Assembly: GCA_963580285.1 (NCBI GenBank)
Contig: OY757023.1
Coordinates: 91,599,108-91,663,107, forward strand
Direction of reading: 5' to 3'
Length of the DNA stretch: 64,000 nt
Source of the DNA: Lucinisca nassula
Taxonomy: Eukaryota > Mollusca > Bivalvia > Lucinida > Lucinidae
Shown: positions 31,894 through 41,690 of the stretch, one piece after another
Layout of the letters: each line of letters opens with the position of its first letter
Position numbering within the stretch: the first letter of the stretch is position 1
Program-made: the position numbers and the translations under genes
The notes under the pieces: generated by a model
The model's database searches: none
What the model saw: only the letters and a program-made list of their open reading frames with translations
What the model was told of the DNA's origin: nothing

Positions 31894-34178
31894 AACAAGA
31901 GGGCCATGATGGCCCTGGATCGCTCACCTGATCCATAGAGTAACAAGGGGGCCCCCGGAGAGGGCCATTATTGACCCAGGGCTATAATGTGCATAATGTT
32001 GTGGGAGGTCTAAATAGGTGAAGCTTCATACCAAATATCAACAAAGGCTATAATTTGAACAATCTTGGCAAAGGTCCACTAGATGAAGCTAAACACCAAA
32101 TATCAAAGACCTGGGCCTTGCAGTTTCCAGGAAGATTTTTTTTAAAGATATTCCCTACATAAGCCTATGTAAAACCAAATGGCCCCGGGGCTAGGATGTT
32201 TTTGGCCTCAGGGCTATAATTTAAACAATCTTGATAGAGGTCCACTAGAAGAAGCTTCACACCAAATATCAAAGACCTGGGCCTTGCTGTTTCATAGAAA
32301 AAGATTTTCAAAGATTATCTCTATATAAATCTATGTAAAACCCAAGGGCCCCGGGGTGGGGCATTTTTGACCCCAGCACTATAATTTGAACAATCTCGGT
32401 AGAGGTCCACAAGATGAAGCTTCATACCAAATATCAAAGACCTGGGCCTTGCGGTTTCAGAGAAGAAGATTTTTAAAGATTTTCCCTATGTAAGTTTATG
32501 TAAAACCAAAAGGCCCCGGGGCGGGGGTATTTTTGACCCCAGCACTCTAATTTAAACAATCTTGGTAGGAGTCCACTAGGTGAAGCTTCATACCAAATAG
32601 CAAAGACCTGGGCCTTGCGGTTTCAGAAAAGATTTTTAAAGGTTTCCCCTACATAAGCCCAAAGGGCTCGGGGCATTTTTGACCACAGCACTATAATTTG
32701 AACGATCTTGGTAGGGGTCCACTAGATGAAGCTTCATACCAAATAGCAAAGACCTGGGCCATGCGGTTTCAGAGAAGAAAATTTTTAACCCTTTACCACT
32801 CAGGGATTTTGTTTTCGCTGATTTTCACAGTGTTGTGCCTGACAGCAACTTCAACTAGCCATTGTTTCATAATGGATGGTCTGTTTTACACCAAACTCGG
32901 TACGAATGTTCATTGGGCAGTAGTCGTTCAAATGCAACCTTTCATGACTTGATCATTGTTGTCATGGTAATGAGGGGCATCTCAAAGTTGGCAAAAAGTG
33001 TGATTTCACATGAATTTTTGACCAAATCTTAATCTTCACACAGCTGTCAAGGCAACATTTAAGGGGATTGGCACTGGCCATTTTAACTGTTTGCAGCATG
33101 TTTTATCAGCATCAATTTTGTGGCATTTTTTATCCCAGCCACCCTTAGATATAAATTTTAGCAGCCGGTTGGGCCCAACATTTTTCGGATGTGAGGGGGG
33201 GGGGGGGACACCCCCACTTTAATCCCCCCCCCCAAATTATTTTTAGCAGGGAGGCGCGCGAAAAAACAGGTCACTTTTTTGCCAAACAAATCTTAAAGCA
33301 AACTTAACTATACAGGGGTAGGAAATGCAGATTTTAGGTGCTTCTGGGGCTTAAAATGGGGTTGGGGGGGGGGGGTGGGGGGGCAGGCACGTAAAAACAC
33401 GTATCTGAGTGGGAAAGGGTTAAAGAGTTTCTCTATATAAGCCCATGTAAAACCAAAGGGCCCTGGGGCGGGGGCATTTTTGGTCCCAGTACTATAATTT
33501 GAACAACCTTGGCAGGGGTCCACTAGATGAAGCTTCATACCAAATATCAAAGACCTAGGCCTTGTGGTTTCAGAGAAGAAGATTTTTAAAGATTTTCCCT
33601 ATATAAGCCCATGTAAAACCAAAGGGCCCCGGGGCAGGGGCAGTTTCGGCCCCAGCACTATAATTTGCCTATAATTTGAACAATCTTGATAGGGGTCCAC
33701 TAGATGAAGCTTCATACCAAATATCAAAGACCTAGGCCTTGCGGTTTCAGAGAAGAAGATTTTTAAAGATTTTCCCTATATAATCCTATGCAAAAACCAA
33801 AGGGTCTTGGTGGTGGTGGTAATTTTGGCCCCAGCACTATAATTTGAACAATCTTGGTAGGGGTCCACTAGATGAAGCTTAATACCAAATATCAAAGACC
33901 TGGGGCCTTGTGGTTTCAGAGAAGAAGAATTTTTAAATTTTCGGTGAAAAAATCTATTTTGGGCTCCTGTGACCTAGATGTGCAACGGACCGGAACCATT
34001 TGAACAACTTTGAAAGGGGACCACCTAAGGATCATTCCTGTGAAGTTTGGTCAAAATCCGATCAGTGGTTTAGGAGCAGATGTCGTTTGAAGAAATTGTT
34101 TACGCACACACGCACTGACGACGGACGAAAAGTGATCACAAAAGCTCACCTTGTCACTACGTGTCAGGTGAGCTAAAA
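31894..34178 (+). mobile_element. HT-C, copy 2
   Basis: Same as the element in copy 1, but the 5' palindrome is intact: AGGGCCATGATGGCCCT (31900-31916), followed by CGCTCACCTGATCC. The 3' hairpin is at 34143-34174. GCTCACCTG (31922-31930) pairs with CAGGTGAGC inside the 3' hairpin. Confidence 0.82.
32785..33423. mobile_element. PB3 MITE, duplicate copy
   Basis: TTAA at 32785-32788 and 33420-33423 with the same inverted ends as at 28028. It differs from the first copy in the GGGGGGG and CCCCCCC tract lengths, and lacks an 8-base CATACACC-like segment. Confidence 0.82.
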
Positions 34179-34299
34179 AGGAATGCATCGTTAATTATAA
34201 TGATTATACCCAAGGCAATTATTGTGCATAATTTCATCAAATTCCAAGCGTGGGCAGAAACCAATGTAAATTTCCTACGTACGCTGAAAGACCCCCTTT

Positions 34300-34375
34300 G
34301 GGAGATGCCTGAAACTGAACCTACAATCCTTGGTTTATCAGGCGAGTGACTTAACTACTACACCAGGAAAGCTTC
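34300..34375 (-). mobile_element. tRNA-derived SINE head, truncated
   Basis: The minus strand reads CTGGTGTAGTAGTTAAGTC, ACTCGCCTGATAAACC and AAGGATTGTAGG, matching the tRNA-like head of the SINE at 10150-10320 with a decayed B box. Confidence 0.55.
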
Positions 34376-34386
34376 TTGTTCAAGCC

Positions 34387-34600
34387 TTAAAGGGAATGGG
34401 TACACCTGAGATTTTTCCACTTTCAAAGGGAGACAACTTTCGTTTTTCTACAAACTCTGTCCCACTGTAAAATGGGTCTACTCTTAACGAATTTGCTCAT
34501 CAGGAGCAAATTCTTTCCTTGGTTGACTCCTGTTGACATGGAAGAAAAAAAAAACTTTTGCAGGAGTTGCCTCCCCTGGAGGCATTTCCATTCCCCATAA
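34387..34600. mobile_element. TTAAGG MITE, copy 3
   Basis: Opens TTAAAGGGAATGGGTACACC and closes GCATTTCCATTCCCCATAA. Core hairpin GGGTCTACTCTTAACG, GAATTTGCTCATCAGGAGCA, AATTCTTTCC. Confidence 0.62.
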
Positions 34601-34713
34601 TTGCCAAGGAGATATTACAAGTGTTTGTTTGTTTGGAGTAAAAGCCCAGTCAATTCTATCAAGGTCACAATGAGCCTGTCAATTTACCTAACAGTACCTT
34701 TTCTGGGCAGGTT

Positions 34714-35306
34714 AACATCACGTGAACAAGTCCGTGAAATGAAGACCCCCCTATACTCCACTTTATATAGAGAAAACTGGGGTATACGGGGTTATACATT
34801 ATTTTTCTTATTTTTGCTCCAAGACATAGGTTGTGGGTTTTCTTTAGAACCGCCTCAATGCATGGGCGTAGCTGTTGGTGAGATTGGTGCGATTTGGTCT
34901 CACCAATATTTTATATTGGTGCGACTAGTCTCACCAATAACTTTGACAATAATAGAGCATAATTCTTGGCAAAAGGTGCAAAATTATTTCTATCATTCAA
35001 GCAGAGAAAACTCTTCCCAAAATACACCCAGAAGCCACCACAATGCAGCATTTTTTTTTTTCAACAATTTTCCATGGACCTTCATCCCTTCCCTAGGAGG
35101 GCTTTGCGCCTTCGGCGCTGTATATGTTTTGGTCGCACCAATATCAAATTCATGGCTACGCCTCTGCAATGAGGCAGTGCTAACGAGCACCCACAACCTA
35201 TGTTTGCAGTATTTATAAGAAAAATATCAAGGATTTTCATCAGAAAAATGGCCATTTTGGAGATGTGAAAAAATGCCCTATGTTGCACGGATGTGTTATC
35301 GTAATG
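34714..35306. mobile_element. PAL65 MITE, copy 7, inserted in SINE-1 and itself interrupted
   Basis: Ends CATCACGTGAACAAGTCCG (34716) and GGATGTGTTATCGTAATG (35306). TTCTGGGCAGGTT is present on both sides (34701-34713 and 35307-35319). The palindrome is split at CCTCAATG by the element at 34861-35166. The 205-codon frame at 34601-35218 runs across these nested elements and is not a gene. Confidence 0.8.
34861..35166. mobile_element. 306-bp MITE with GGCGTAGC ends and CAATG duplication
   Basis: The element CATGGGCGTAGC...GGCTACGCCTCTG sits exactly in the loop of the PAL65 palindrome. CAATG flanks both sides (34856-34860 and 35167-35171); removing one copy restores CCTCAATGAGGC. It also holds the mirrored TTGGTGCGATTTGGTCTCAC / ATTGGTGCGACTAGTCTCAC and a GCGCCTTCGGCGC hairpin. 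Confidence 0.82.
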
Positions 35307-35350
35307 TTCTGGGCAGGTTTATGCAAAAGCAGTTAACCATTACAGTGCAC

Positions 35351-35782
35351 TGAAGGCCTCCTAGCAAAACCTATAACAACCTATAATTTTGCGTCAAAAC
35401 CTATGCAACCTTTATATTCTTCATAAAGCCTATAAAAAGCCTGTATTACCTATATTTTTCTCTATTTGAACTTTCTCGCAACTCAACCCTAACTTTTCTT
35501 CAAAATGTGCATCTATATTTACTTTTTAGTACAAAACATATTATGAAAAATGTCAAGAAATTGTAATTTTTTCCTCGCTGGCTTCGCTCACTAACTTATT
35601 TGAGTAATTATGATGCAAAAGAAAACATCAAATATTTTTTCTTCAGTTTTAAATTTTTATGCGAGTTTGAAGAACCTTTTTTAACCAATATTTTTATTGA
35701 AAAACCTGTAAATAACCTATATTTTGAGTAAGAAGAACCTATATAAAAACCTATATTTTCAAAGTGGGCCACTTGAAGGCCT
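35351..35782. mobile_element. 432-bp AACCTATA-rich insertion in SINE-1
   Basis: GTGCAC flanks both sides (35345-35350, 35783-35788), a 6-bp duplication; the SINE is continuous without it. Ends are TGAAGGCCTCC and CACTTGAAGGCCT. The interior repeats AACCTATA / AAGCCTATAAAA motifs about ten times. Superfamily unknown. Confidence 0.75.
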
Positions 35783-36132
35783 GTGCACATTCTTTCACCA
35801 GAAACTAACAACTGTCTTTCTTGAATCAGCGGACGGGAGAGAATGACCCTCGAAAAGATTTCATGATCAATCTCCACGAAAGAATGATGCTGGCCCGGAA
35901 TGCATCAAACTTGTGACATGATCACCAGTCAGTCTCACATCCGACTGAGCTACCGAGCCCAGGGTATTACAAGTGAAGCTTCCCAAAAAGCCACTATTAA
36001 AATGCGGACTGGTTTAGTAAAATGACAATTGTAGACTGGTTAGTTACTTCATTTTTGAGGCTTTTGAAGAACTTACTAGGCTATCAATGTCACTTAGGAA
36101 CGAGTCTGGTAAGTTTCAAGCAATACAAGAAA

Positions 36133-36746
36133 ACTAGACAAAGTGCCCAGTGGGGCACGTATACCCCCGGCCAGTGCCATCGCCTGAGTTGAAAATGGCA
36201 ATAGCAAAAGGTTCTTTGCATATACAGGCCACATTCCATACAAGTAGTCATACTGGTTGTTGCTACCAAATTTTAAGTCTCTATGTACAGTAGTTATTGA
36301 GAAATCTTTGACACAAAATAATAAAAATATACACTATTAAACAGCAAGAACTACAAAGGGAAATAACTCTAAAAGGCCTGACCCCTTGGCCCTTATTTTC
36401 TTTCCCACAATACAACTAGTCATACTGATCATGTTTGCAAAATTTCAAGTTTCTATGTACAGTAGTTATTGAGAAATCTTTGACACAAAATAAAAATATA
36501 CACTATTAAACAGCAAGAACTACAAAGGGAAATAACTCTAAAAGGCCTGACCCCTTGGCCCTTATTTTCTTTCCCACAATACAAGTAGTCATACTGATCA
36601 TGTGTGCAAAATTTCAAGTTTCTATGTGAAGCAGTTCCTGAGATATCTTTAACACAAAATAATTGTTTACGGACAGACAGACAGACAGACGGAAAAGACA
36701 AAAACTATATACCCCCATTGCATACTTCGTATGCCGGGGGTATAAT
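36133..36746 (+). mobile_element. HT-B, copy 2
   Basis: The start ACTAGACAAAGTGCCCAG contains the palindrome GTGCCCAGTGGGGCAC (36143-36158), then ATACCCCCGGC (36161-36171). Monomers carry CAAGTTTCTATGTACAGTAG, TTGAGAAATCTTTGACAC and CTACAAAGGGAAATAACTC. The end is GGACAGACAGACAGACAGAC followed by the hairpin 36709-36743 (ATACCCCC...TGCATACTTCGTATGCC...GGGGGTAT) and AATAA. Confidence 0.83.
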
Positions 36747-36816
36747 AACAGAATACGTGATATATTTTATTACAAAATGTTCATTTGAATTATAGTAAAT
36801 ACATGGTTAGTGTCTT

Positions 36817-37450
36817 TAATAATAAAATATAATCGGTGAGCCTTAGACAATTTTTAGGGGCGAGCTTTAGCGAGCCCCTATAAAATTGTCGCGGCGAACC
36901 GATTATATTTTTTTATCAAAGACACTAATCATGTATTTAGTTTATACCGCAATTCGAAACACCCAAGGGTTTTGCAATAATTTAGCAAATTTAAGCAAAA
37001 AAGACCACAAACAATGAGGCATGTTAAACGATATTCAGTGCCATGGCACGCACACGTAGTACAACGTGACATCAAGGAGTGCAAAGTTTATGACGTCACC
37101 GCGCCACGCAGAAGTTGAAAACAACATGGACACTCGAATAAAAGTTTCTCAGCGCTTTCCATTCTGTATGAAAAGCTACAAATAAATAGCTTATTTTAGC
37201 TTTAGAATTTATTTTCGAGGTTGAGACGCAACCGCAGTAGCAGTGCGCAATTATTCCAACTGACCATTCAAATCATGAAAGCCCGACAAGGTAAGAATTT
37301 AGCTGAAATTCCTGAAAATCTGTTTAAAAAATATTGTAAAGACTATAACTTGCAGTTTCGTTGTTTCCCCGTGTACAAAAGGTTGCATGTTATTGTTTAC
37401 ACTTGCAAATTAGGGACCTGAAAAGTAGGTCTGGTCTATAAACGGTCACT
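36817..37450. mobile_element. Palindrome plus CRE-containing region, second example
   Basis: Bases 36820-36955 form an imperfect palindrome (AATATAATCGGTGAGCC, GACAATTTTTAGGGG, CGAGCTTTAGCGAG, then mirrored). Downstream are TGACGTCA (37091-37098) in a GC-richer stretch, ACATGGACACTCG, and ATGAAAGCCCGACAAG followed by GTAAGAAT (37275-37298), a possible start codon and splice donor. The plan resembles 11632-12075. It may be a DNA transposon promoter end; no transposase was found. The 66-codon frame at 37221 has no known match. Confidence 0.5.
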
Positions 37451-37557
37451 AGACGTATTATAGGTCACTACCAATAATAGCGTGCAGTTACTCGACCCCC
37501 TTTATTAGGTTACTAGAATGCCTGGTTTCAGTATAAAAGTTCTTATTTTAACCCATT

Positions 37558-37750
37558 CCCACATGGGGACTTTGAGAATTTTGCTGGTTCTCACAGCCTG
37601 ACAGCATCTTCAAATAGCCATAATTTCATAATGGATAGTCTGTTTTATACCACACTCTGCATGAATGTTCACTGGGCAGTAGCCTTTTAAATGCAAACTT
37701 TCTCAGCTTAATCACTGTTGCCATGGAAATAAGGGTGACTATGGTTTGGC
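37558..37750. mobile_element. PB3-related MITE, truncated
   Basis: TTAACCCATTCCCACATGG starts it; TTCACTGGGCAGTAGCC, ATTTCATAATGGATAGTCTG and CACTGTTGCCATGG match PB3 at 28028. The right half is missing. Confidence 0.65.
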
Positions 37751-37794
37751 TATATAGTTGCTGTTCAGATCACCTCCCTCCATAAATATGTATG

Positions 37795-38095
37795 CCCCTG
37801 CCCGAGGCTTGAAGAAATAGATTGGGCTGCACGGTGCTTCCACGCAGAGCAGAAACCGACTGCCCACGTGTACAGGTAAACCACTTAGAAGGTCTAAGCC
37901 TGTGCAAGGCAAAGAGGTGCATGTCAGACCGTCTATGCATATAAACCCTTTGGTTTCATTGGGCGGCAGGGCCTTTAGATGTCATTTCATCTCAATGTAA
38001 AAGTCCCACAAAATTGGAAACATCTCCAAAATGACCTAAATAGTGTTGATGTTAAACCCCAAATCAAACAAACAAATCCATAAACCCCAAATCAA
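37795..38095 (+). mobile_element. SINE-2, full-length sense copy
   Basis: Reads CTTGAAGAAATAGATTGGGC, GCTTCCACGCAGAGC, AAACCACTTAGAAGG, AACCCTTTGGTTTCATTGGG, AAGTCCCACAAAATTGGAAA, AATGACCTAAATAGTGTTGA, GTTAAACCCCAAATC and the tail AAACAAACAAAT. The tail segment CCCCAAATCAAACAAACA is then repeated once. No tRNA-like A/B boxes are obvious in its 5' part. Confidence 0.8.
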
Positions 38096-38122
38096 ACAAA
38101 CAAATCCATAAATATGACCAAT

Positions 38123-38255
38123 CACTGAAATTGGTTTCCACTATCCAGTGTTTGGTTCATTGAACCAAACACAGGAAAGTGGAAACCAATTTCACTTTCC
38201 AGTGTTTGGTTTCCACTTTCCAGTGTTTGGTTCCAGTGTTTGGTTCAATGAACAG
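38123..38255. repeat. Palindromic minisatellite (TCCAGTGTTTGGTT)
   Basis: CCAGTGTTTGGTTCATTGAA and its mirror form a hairpin; the unit CACTTTCCAGTGTTTGGTT is then repeated in full and partial form. About 130 bp. Confidence 0.75.
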
Positions 38256-38279
38256 GCTAATAATGGTTTATGAGTGGAA

Positions 38280-38495
38280 TACTGTATATACCATATGTAT
38301 TCGGACAGACAGGCCTTAGCAAACAATGTACACCCAGATGAAACTGCAGAATGTGGTGTCACATCAGGGTCTACACTGTTTGCCACTCATCCAGCTATTT
38401 TTAGACTCAACATCGGGTTATAAATTGTACTTGTTCAAATTTTAGATCAAATATGGTAAGGTTTTGATATGTCAAAATATTTGGGGTAAATACAA
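38280..38495. mobile_element. MITE of the CAGCTATTTTTAGAC type, copy 2
   Basis: Left end ACTGTATATACCATATG with TATTCGGACAGACAGGCC; right end complement ATTGTATTTACCCCAAATA. It includes GCAAACAATGTACACCCAG, GTGGTGTCACATCAGGG and CACTCATCCAGCTATTTTTA. Confidence 0.65.
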
Positions 38496-38597
38496 TATTA
38501 GCAGCGATGCTGTAGAGACCACAATTAGTTGAAAAACTACCACTCAGTAAAGAATCTACACCATCTGGGACTGGCTTATAACCTTGTGGCCTGGAGC

Positions 38598-38834
38598 TTA
38601 AACCCCTTGTATACTAGTGGACTCTTTCATTACTATATGTTGGACAAGTCCATTTGTCATATATGGGGTGTCAGACCTGTTTTTTTTTCTCATTTTTATT
38701 GCATTTATAATGGAAAATTCTGTTAGCAAACAGTGTAGGCCCTGAACAGACGCCGGGTTCTGTGGCGTCTGATCTGGGCCTGCACTGTTTGCCAAGGTAC
38801 CCCTTTAGGGGTTTCCCTGCATGCGGTGGGTTAA
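38598..38834. mobile_element. PB2 MITE, copy 3
   Basis: TTAA at 38598-38601 and 38831-38834; TTAAACCCCTTGTATACTAG to GCATGCGGTGGGTTAA, with the GCAAACAGTGTAGGCCCTGA / GGGCCTGCACTGTTTGCC core. Confidence 0.77.
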
Positions 38835-38992
38835 ATTTCCTCGACATCATGCTGATGGCAGGCGAATTTATAACAAAGGAAAGAATTACATTGAATATAT
38901 TTAATTATAAAGATGTATCCAGCTTCTGTCGATAAAATGGCTCTACATATACAAGAATCAATCTCTTCTCAATATCCACCTATCATCTCCAC

Positions 38993-39283
38993 AAAACATC
39001 ACGAAAACACGCCTTTATTATTTAGACCCCCTCGAACCCCACTTTTATATAGTAAAACTGGGGTTTGCAGGGGTATACATTATTTTTCTTATTTCTGCTA
39101 AAAACATAGATTGTGGGTACTCGTTAGAACCGCCTCATCGAGGCGGTTCTAACGAGTATCCACAATCTATGTTTAAAGCAGAAATAAGAAAAAAATACCG
39201 AAATTTTCGTCGGAAAATTTTCATTTTTCGGTGGTAAAATTTACAATGTATTTGTATCCACGTGTTTTTGTGATGTAACAGAG
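38993..39283. mobile_element. PAL65 MITE, copy 8, well preserved
   Basis: Ends CATCACGAAAACACGCC and CACGTGTTTTTGTGATG. The palindrome runs ATAGATTGTGGGTACTCGTT, AGAACCGCCTCATCGAGGCG, GTTCTAACGAGTATCCAC, AATCTAT with one mismatch. TATATAGTAAAACTGGGG block on the left side. Confidence 0.85.
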
Positions 39284-39304
39284 GTTCCCACTGATTCAGA
39301 TGAA

Positions 39305-40038
39305 ACAAGAAAAATGCCTAATGGCATTATGGACGGGTTTTTCATTTTCTTTTGTAAAAGAGCCAGACCACAGAAATTTAAAGAGAACCAGATAGTACCC
39401 CTAAGAAACACTGGACAAGAAATCTCGTTTTAAGTGTTTTGATTAAAAAAAAAATACAAGTTTTGCCCAAAAAAGCTATTTTCTTATAGGAAAGAGCTTA
39501 ACAGACTGCAGCAGTTGAAAGAGTACCAAAAAGTACCCCTAAGTAAAAATGAACAAGAATTAAATCTTGTTTTCATGCCTTTGCATAAAAAACAAAAGTT
39601 ATATTTTTCCAAAAAAAACAAAACAAAAAAAAACTACAAACGTAAAAGTAATAATAACTGTTTATGTTCTTTTAAGAAAGATGGGAAAAAAATCCTCTAC
39701 CAGGATTTGAACCCACAACCCTCTAGTTCAGACTCCAGCACTCTATCAACTGCACTACCAAGCTCTCAAGTGAAATAAGGGAGGTAATACAGAGCAAAAC
39801 ATCTAAATAAACTTAAGTTAAAAAAAGGCAATTTTCACCAAAACGTTGATCACTGGTGGCATTAATGGATTGTATATGAAAGGGGTACCTCCAATGAAGA
39901 AACCGTCCTTATATGAAAGCAATCTGCAGAAGAATAAAGATAACATATCACTTTGAAAAAAAGTTAACCAAAAGGTGAACTATGGACGCCGCCCGCCCGC
40001 CCGTATATCACTATTGTTTTTAAAAACCCATCCATAAA
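39305..40038 (+). mobile_element. HT-G: element with HT ends and a GCCC stutter
   Basis: The left end has the palindrome AATGCCTAATGGCATT (39313-39328) followed by TGGACGGGTTTTT (39330-39342). The right end has AAAAACCCATCCA (40022-40034), its inverted partner with one mismatch, preceded by the stutter CCGCCCGCCCGCCCG (39992-40006). The body holds two AAAGTACCCCTAAG-like units (AGTACCCCTAAGAAAC near 39395, AAAGTACCCCTAAGTA near 39529) and a tRNA-like insert. The 3' hairpin is small. It fits the HT plan in a family unrelated in sequence to HT-A to HT-F. Confidence 0.6.
39688..39775 (-). mobile_element. tRNA-like sequence (SINE head or tRNA pseudogene)
   Basis: On the minus strand: GAGAGCTTGGTAGTGCAGTT, GATAGAGTGCTGGAGTCTGA, ACTAGAGGGTTGTGGGTTCA, AATCCTGGTAGAGG. 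A box (TGGTAGTGCAGTTGATAG) and B box (GGTTCAAATCC) are well placed. The acceptor ends do not pair as a true tRNA would, so a SINE head or pseudogene is more likely than a working tRNA gene. Confidence 0.6.
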
Positions 40039-40054
40039 GAAGTAATGAAGATAA

Positions 40055-40195
40055 TTTAATTAAGGGATAATTTTCCTTAATTTTTGTTGGAAACATTCAT
40101 GTTGTGGGTACTTGTTAGAATTGCCTCAATGAGGCGATTCTAACAAGTACCCACAACATCTTTTTTATGGAGAAATAGGAAAAATTATCCCAAAA
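40055..40195. mobile_element. PAL65 core, copy 9
   Basis: Palindrome ATGTTGTGGGTACTTGTTAG, AATTGCCTCAATGAGGCGATT, CTAACAAGTACCCACAAC. Flanking ATTTTCCTTAATTTTTG and AGAAATAGGAAAAATTATCC are diverged mirror sequences. Confidence 0.75.
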
Positions 40196-40326
40196 TTATC
40201 CTTATAACTATAGCTATGGCCCAGAAATGAGGGGGCAGCTTCAGTTTCTCTTTACCACAAAAACATCATGTGATTAGGTCAAATATAAATCTGCTTGATT
40301 AGCAAACAGGGTAGACCATTACAATA

Positions 40327-40605
40327 ACACACCTGTGCAATATAGTGCCTTTAATCACATCTCAAAAATGGCTACTTTTCTGATGAAAATCTGTGATATT
40401 TTTCTTATTTCTACTACAAAACTACGTTGTGGGTGCTCGTTAGAACCGCCTCATAGAGGCGGTTCTAACGAGTACCCACAACCTATATATTGGGGCACAA
40501 AATAAGAATAATAATGTACACCCCTGTAAATCCCAGTTTTCTCTATATAAAGTGGGGTTTAGAGGGTGTTCATTTTACAGACATGCTCACATAATGCATG
40601 ACCTG
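40327..40605. mobile_element. PAL65 MITE, copy 10
   Basis: CATTACAATAACACACCTG starts it; the core is GTTGTGGGTGCTCGTTAG, AACCGCCTCATAGAGGCGGTT, CTAACGAGTACCCACAAC; then CCAGTTTTCTCTATATAAAG and GACATGCTCACATAATG. It contains AAAATGGCTACTTTTCTGAT. Confidence 0.83.
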
Positions 40606-40614
40606 TTTTGAAAT

Positions 40615-40870
40615 TCAATGGCCCATTCAATACTATTTCGGATCATATCTAGTAGGTCAGGATAACCACACCTTTTCTGGACAAGTTTAGAGTTAAGCAG
40701 CTAACCAGAACATGCTCATTCTCTCGCCAGAACCTGACAAATGGCCTTGTAGAATCGCAATAAGAGAGAGAATGACCGAAGGAAGACATCATAATCAATC
40801 TCCACAAAATGTAGTCCGACTGAGTGGGTATCCAGTCGGTCCCACATCCATCTGAGCCACTGAGGCTCAC
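40615..40870 (-). mobile_element. SINE-1, degraded antisense copy
   Basis: AATTCAATGGCCCATTCAAT, GTTAAGCAGCTAACCAGAAC, ATTCTCTCGCCAGAACCTGA, ATAATCAATCTCCACAAAAT and CATCTGAGCCACTGAGGC follow the SINE-1 order with many substitutions. Confidence 0.7.
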
Positions 40871-41159
40871 AGGGTGGACTTGAAACCACATGATTTTTTT
40901 TAATCTAAAAAGATCCATAACTCCGTAACTCTGCTTGTCTACAATGTTTTAACTGTGTTTTTCTGTTCCGACATTACATTTTATATTTAAACTAATATTC
41001 ACTATTTACAAATAGGCAATAAATAGATAATCTAAATCCTTAACAGGCTTAAAGCAAGCTTTCAGCAGACAGCATTCTAAATTTTTTTATTTTTCTATTT
41101 AATTTTTTTTAAATATTTTTTTTTAGGAATTAGCCTTTTTTGGGTCACTTATGCAATAC

Positions 41160-41371
41160 TGTAACAATCCCAAGTATTGGGACAGATAGGCCTTAGCAAA
41201 CAGTGAAGACCCAGATCAGACTGCTCCTGAAGGAGCAGTCTGATCAGGGTCTACACTGTTTGCCATTCCGTCTGCACCTTTAAGACTCCTTGCTGGCTCG
41301 TGAAACAAAATTGTCAAAATTTTACAAGAATTATAGCAAGTCCTTAAGGCGTCCCAATTTTTAGGATTTTT
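41160..41371. mobile_element. MITE with ATTGGGAC ends, copy 1
   Basis: Left CAATCCCAAGTATTGGGACA, right complement AAAATCCTAAAAATTGGGAC. The core GACCCAGATCAGACTGCTCC, TGAAGGAGCAGTCTGATCAG is the shared hairpin, with GCAAACAGTGA / CACTGTTTGCC arms. Further copies at 45682 and 50082. Confidence 0.75.
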
Positions 41372-41439
41372 ATGCTGAGTGCCCTTTACTTTTTTATGAC
41401 CAATTTCCAGTACGGAAACACATATGTGTGACACAGTCC

Positions 41440-41690
41440 ATTTTTCTGTATCTTCAAAAGAGCTAATTTTCTGATGAAAAATTGTGAAAGTTTTTCTTAA
41501 ATATACACTCCAAACAAAGGTTGTGGGAACTCATTAGAACCACCTCAATGAGGTGGTTCTAAAGAGTACCCACAACCTAAGCCTTGGAATAGTAATAAGG
41601 AAAATATTATATACCCCTGCAAACCCCAGTTTTCTCTATATATTTATAAAGTGGGATTAAGAGGGGTGTTTATTACACAGACTTGTTTAA
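41440..41690. mobile_element. PAL65 MITE, copy 11
   Basis: Core AGGTTGTGGGAACTCATTAG, AACCACCTCAATGAGGTGGTT, CTAAAGAGTACCCACAACCT; then CCCCTGCAAACCCCAGTTTT and TATAAAGTGGGATTAAGAGG, ending near ACACAGACTTGTTTAAAG. Confidence 0.78.

Larger units (their letters stand above)
29547..34293. repeat. Tandem duplication of about 4.75 kb, copy 2
   Basis: Direct repeat of 24791-29540, about 4747 bp. It ends at GCTGAAAGACCCC, after which the sequence diverges from the copy 1/copy 2 junction. The SINE-2 fragment lies at 31271-31346, HT-C at 31894-34178 and the PB3 MITE at 32785-33423. Confidence 0.97.
34622..35962 (-). mobile_element. SINE-1 antisense copy, interrupted by two insertions
   Basis: SINE segments are 34622-34713 (complement of the ACAAACAAACA tail and GTTGAC...GGGC end), 35307-35350 (GGGCAGGTTTATGCAAAAGC, CCATTACAGTGCAC) and 35783-35962 (GTGCACATTCTTTCACCAG, TTTCATGATCAATCTCCACG and the tRNA-like head GCTCGGTAGCTCAGTCGG on the minus strand). 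Removing the insertions gives a continuous SINE. Confidence 0.8.

Noticed and set aside
34601..35218. 205-codon plus-strand frame, the longest in the window
   Set aside because: It crosses a SINE, a PAL65 MITE and the nested GGCGTAGC MITE, all recognisable by their ends and duplications. The open frame is chance.
39688..39775. Functional tRNA gene
   Set aside because: A and B boxes are good, but the acceptor stem does not close convincingly and the sequence sits in a repeat. A SINE head or pseudogene is more likely.
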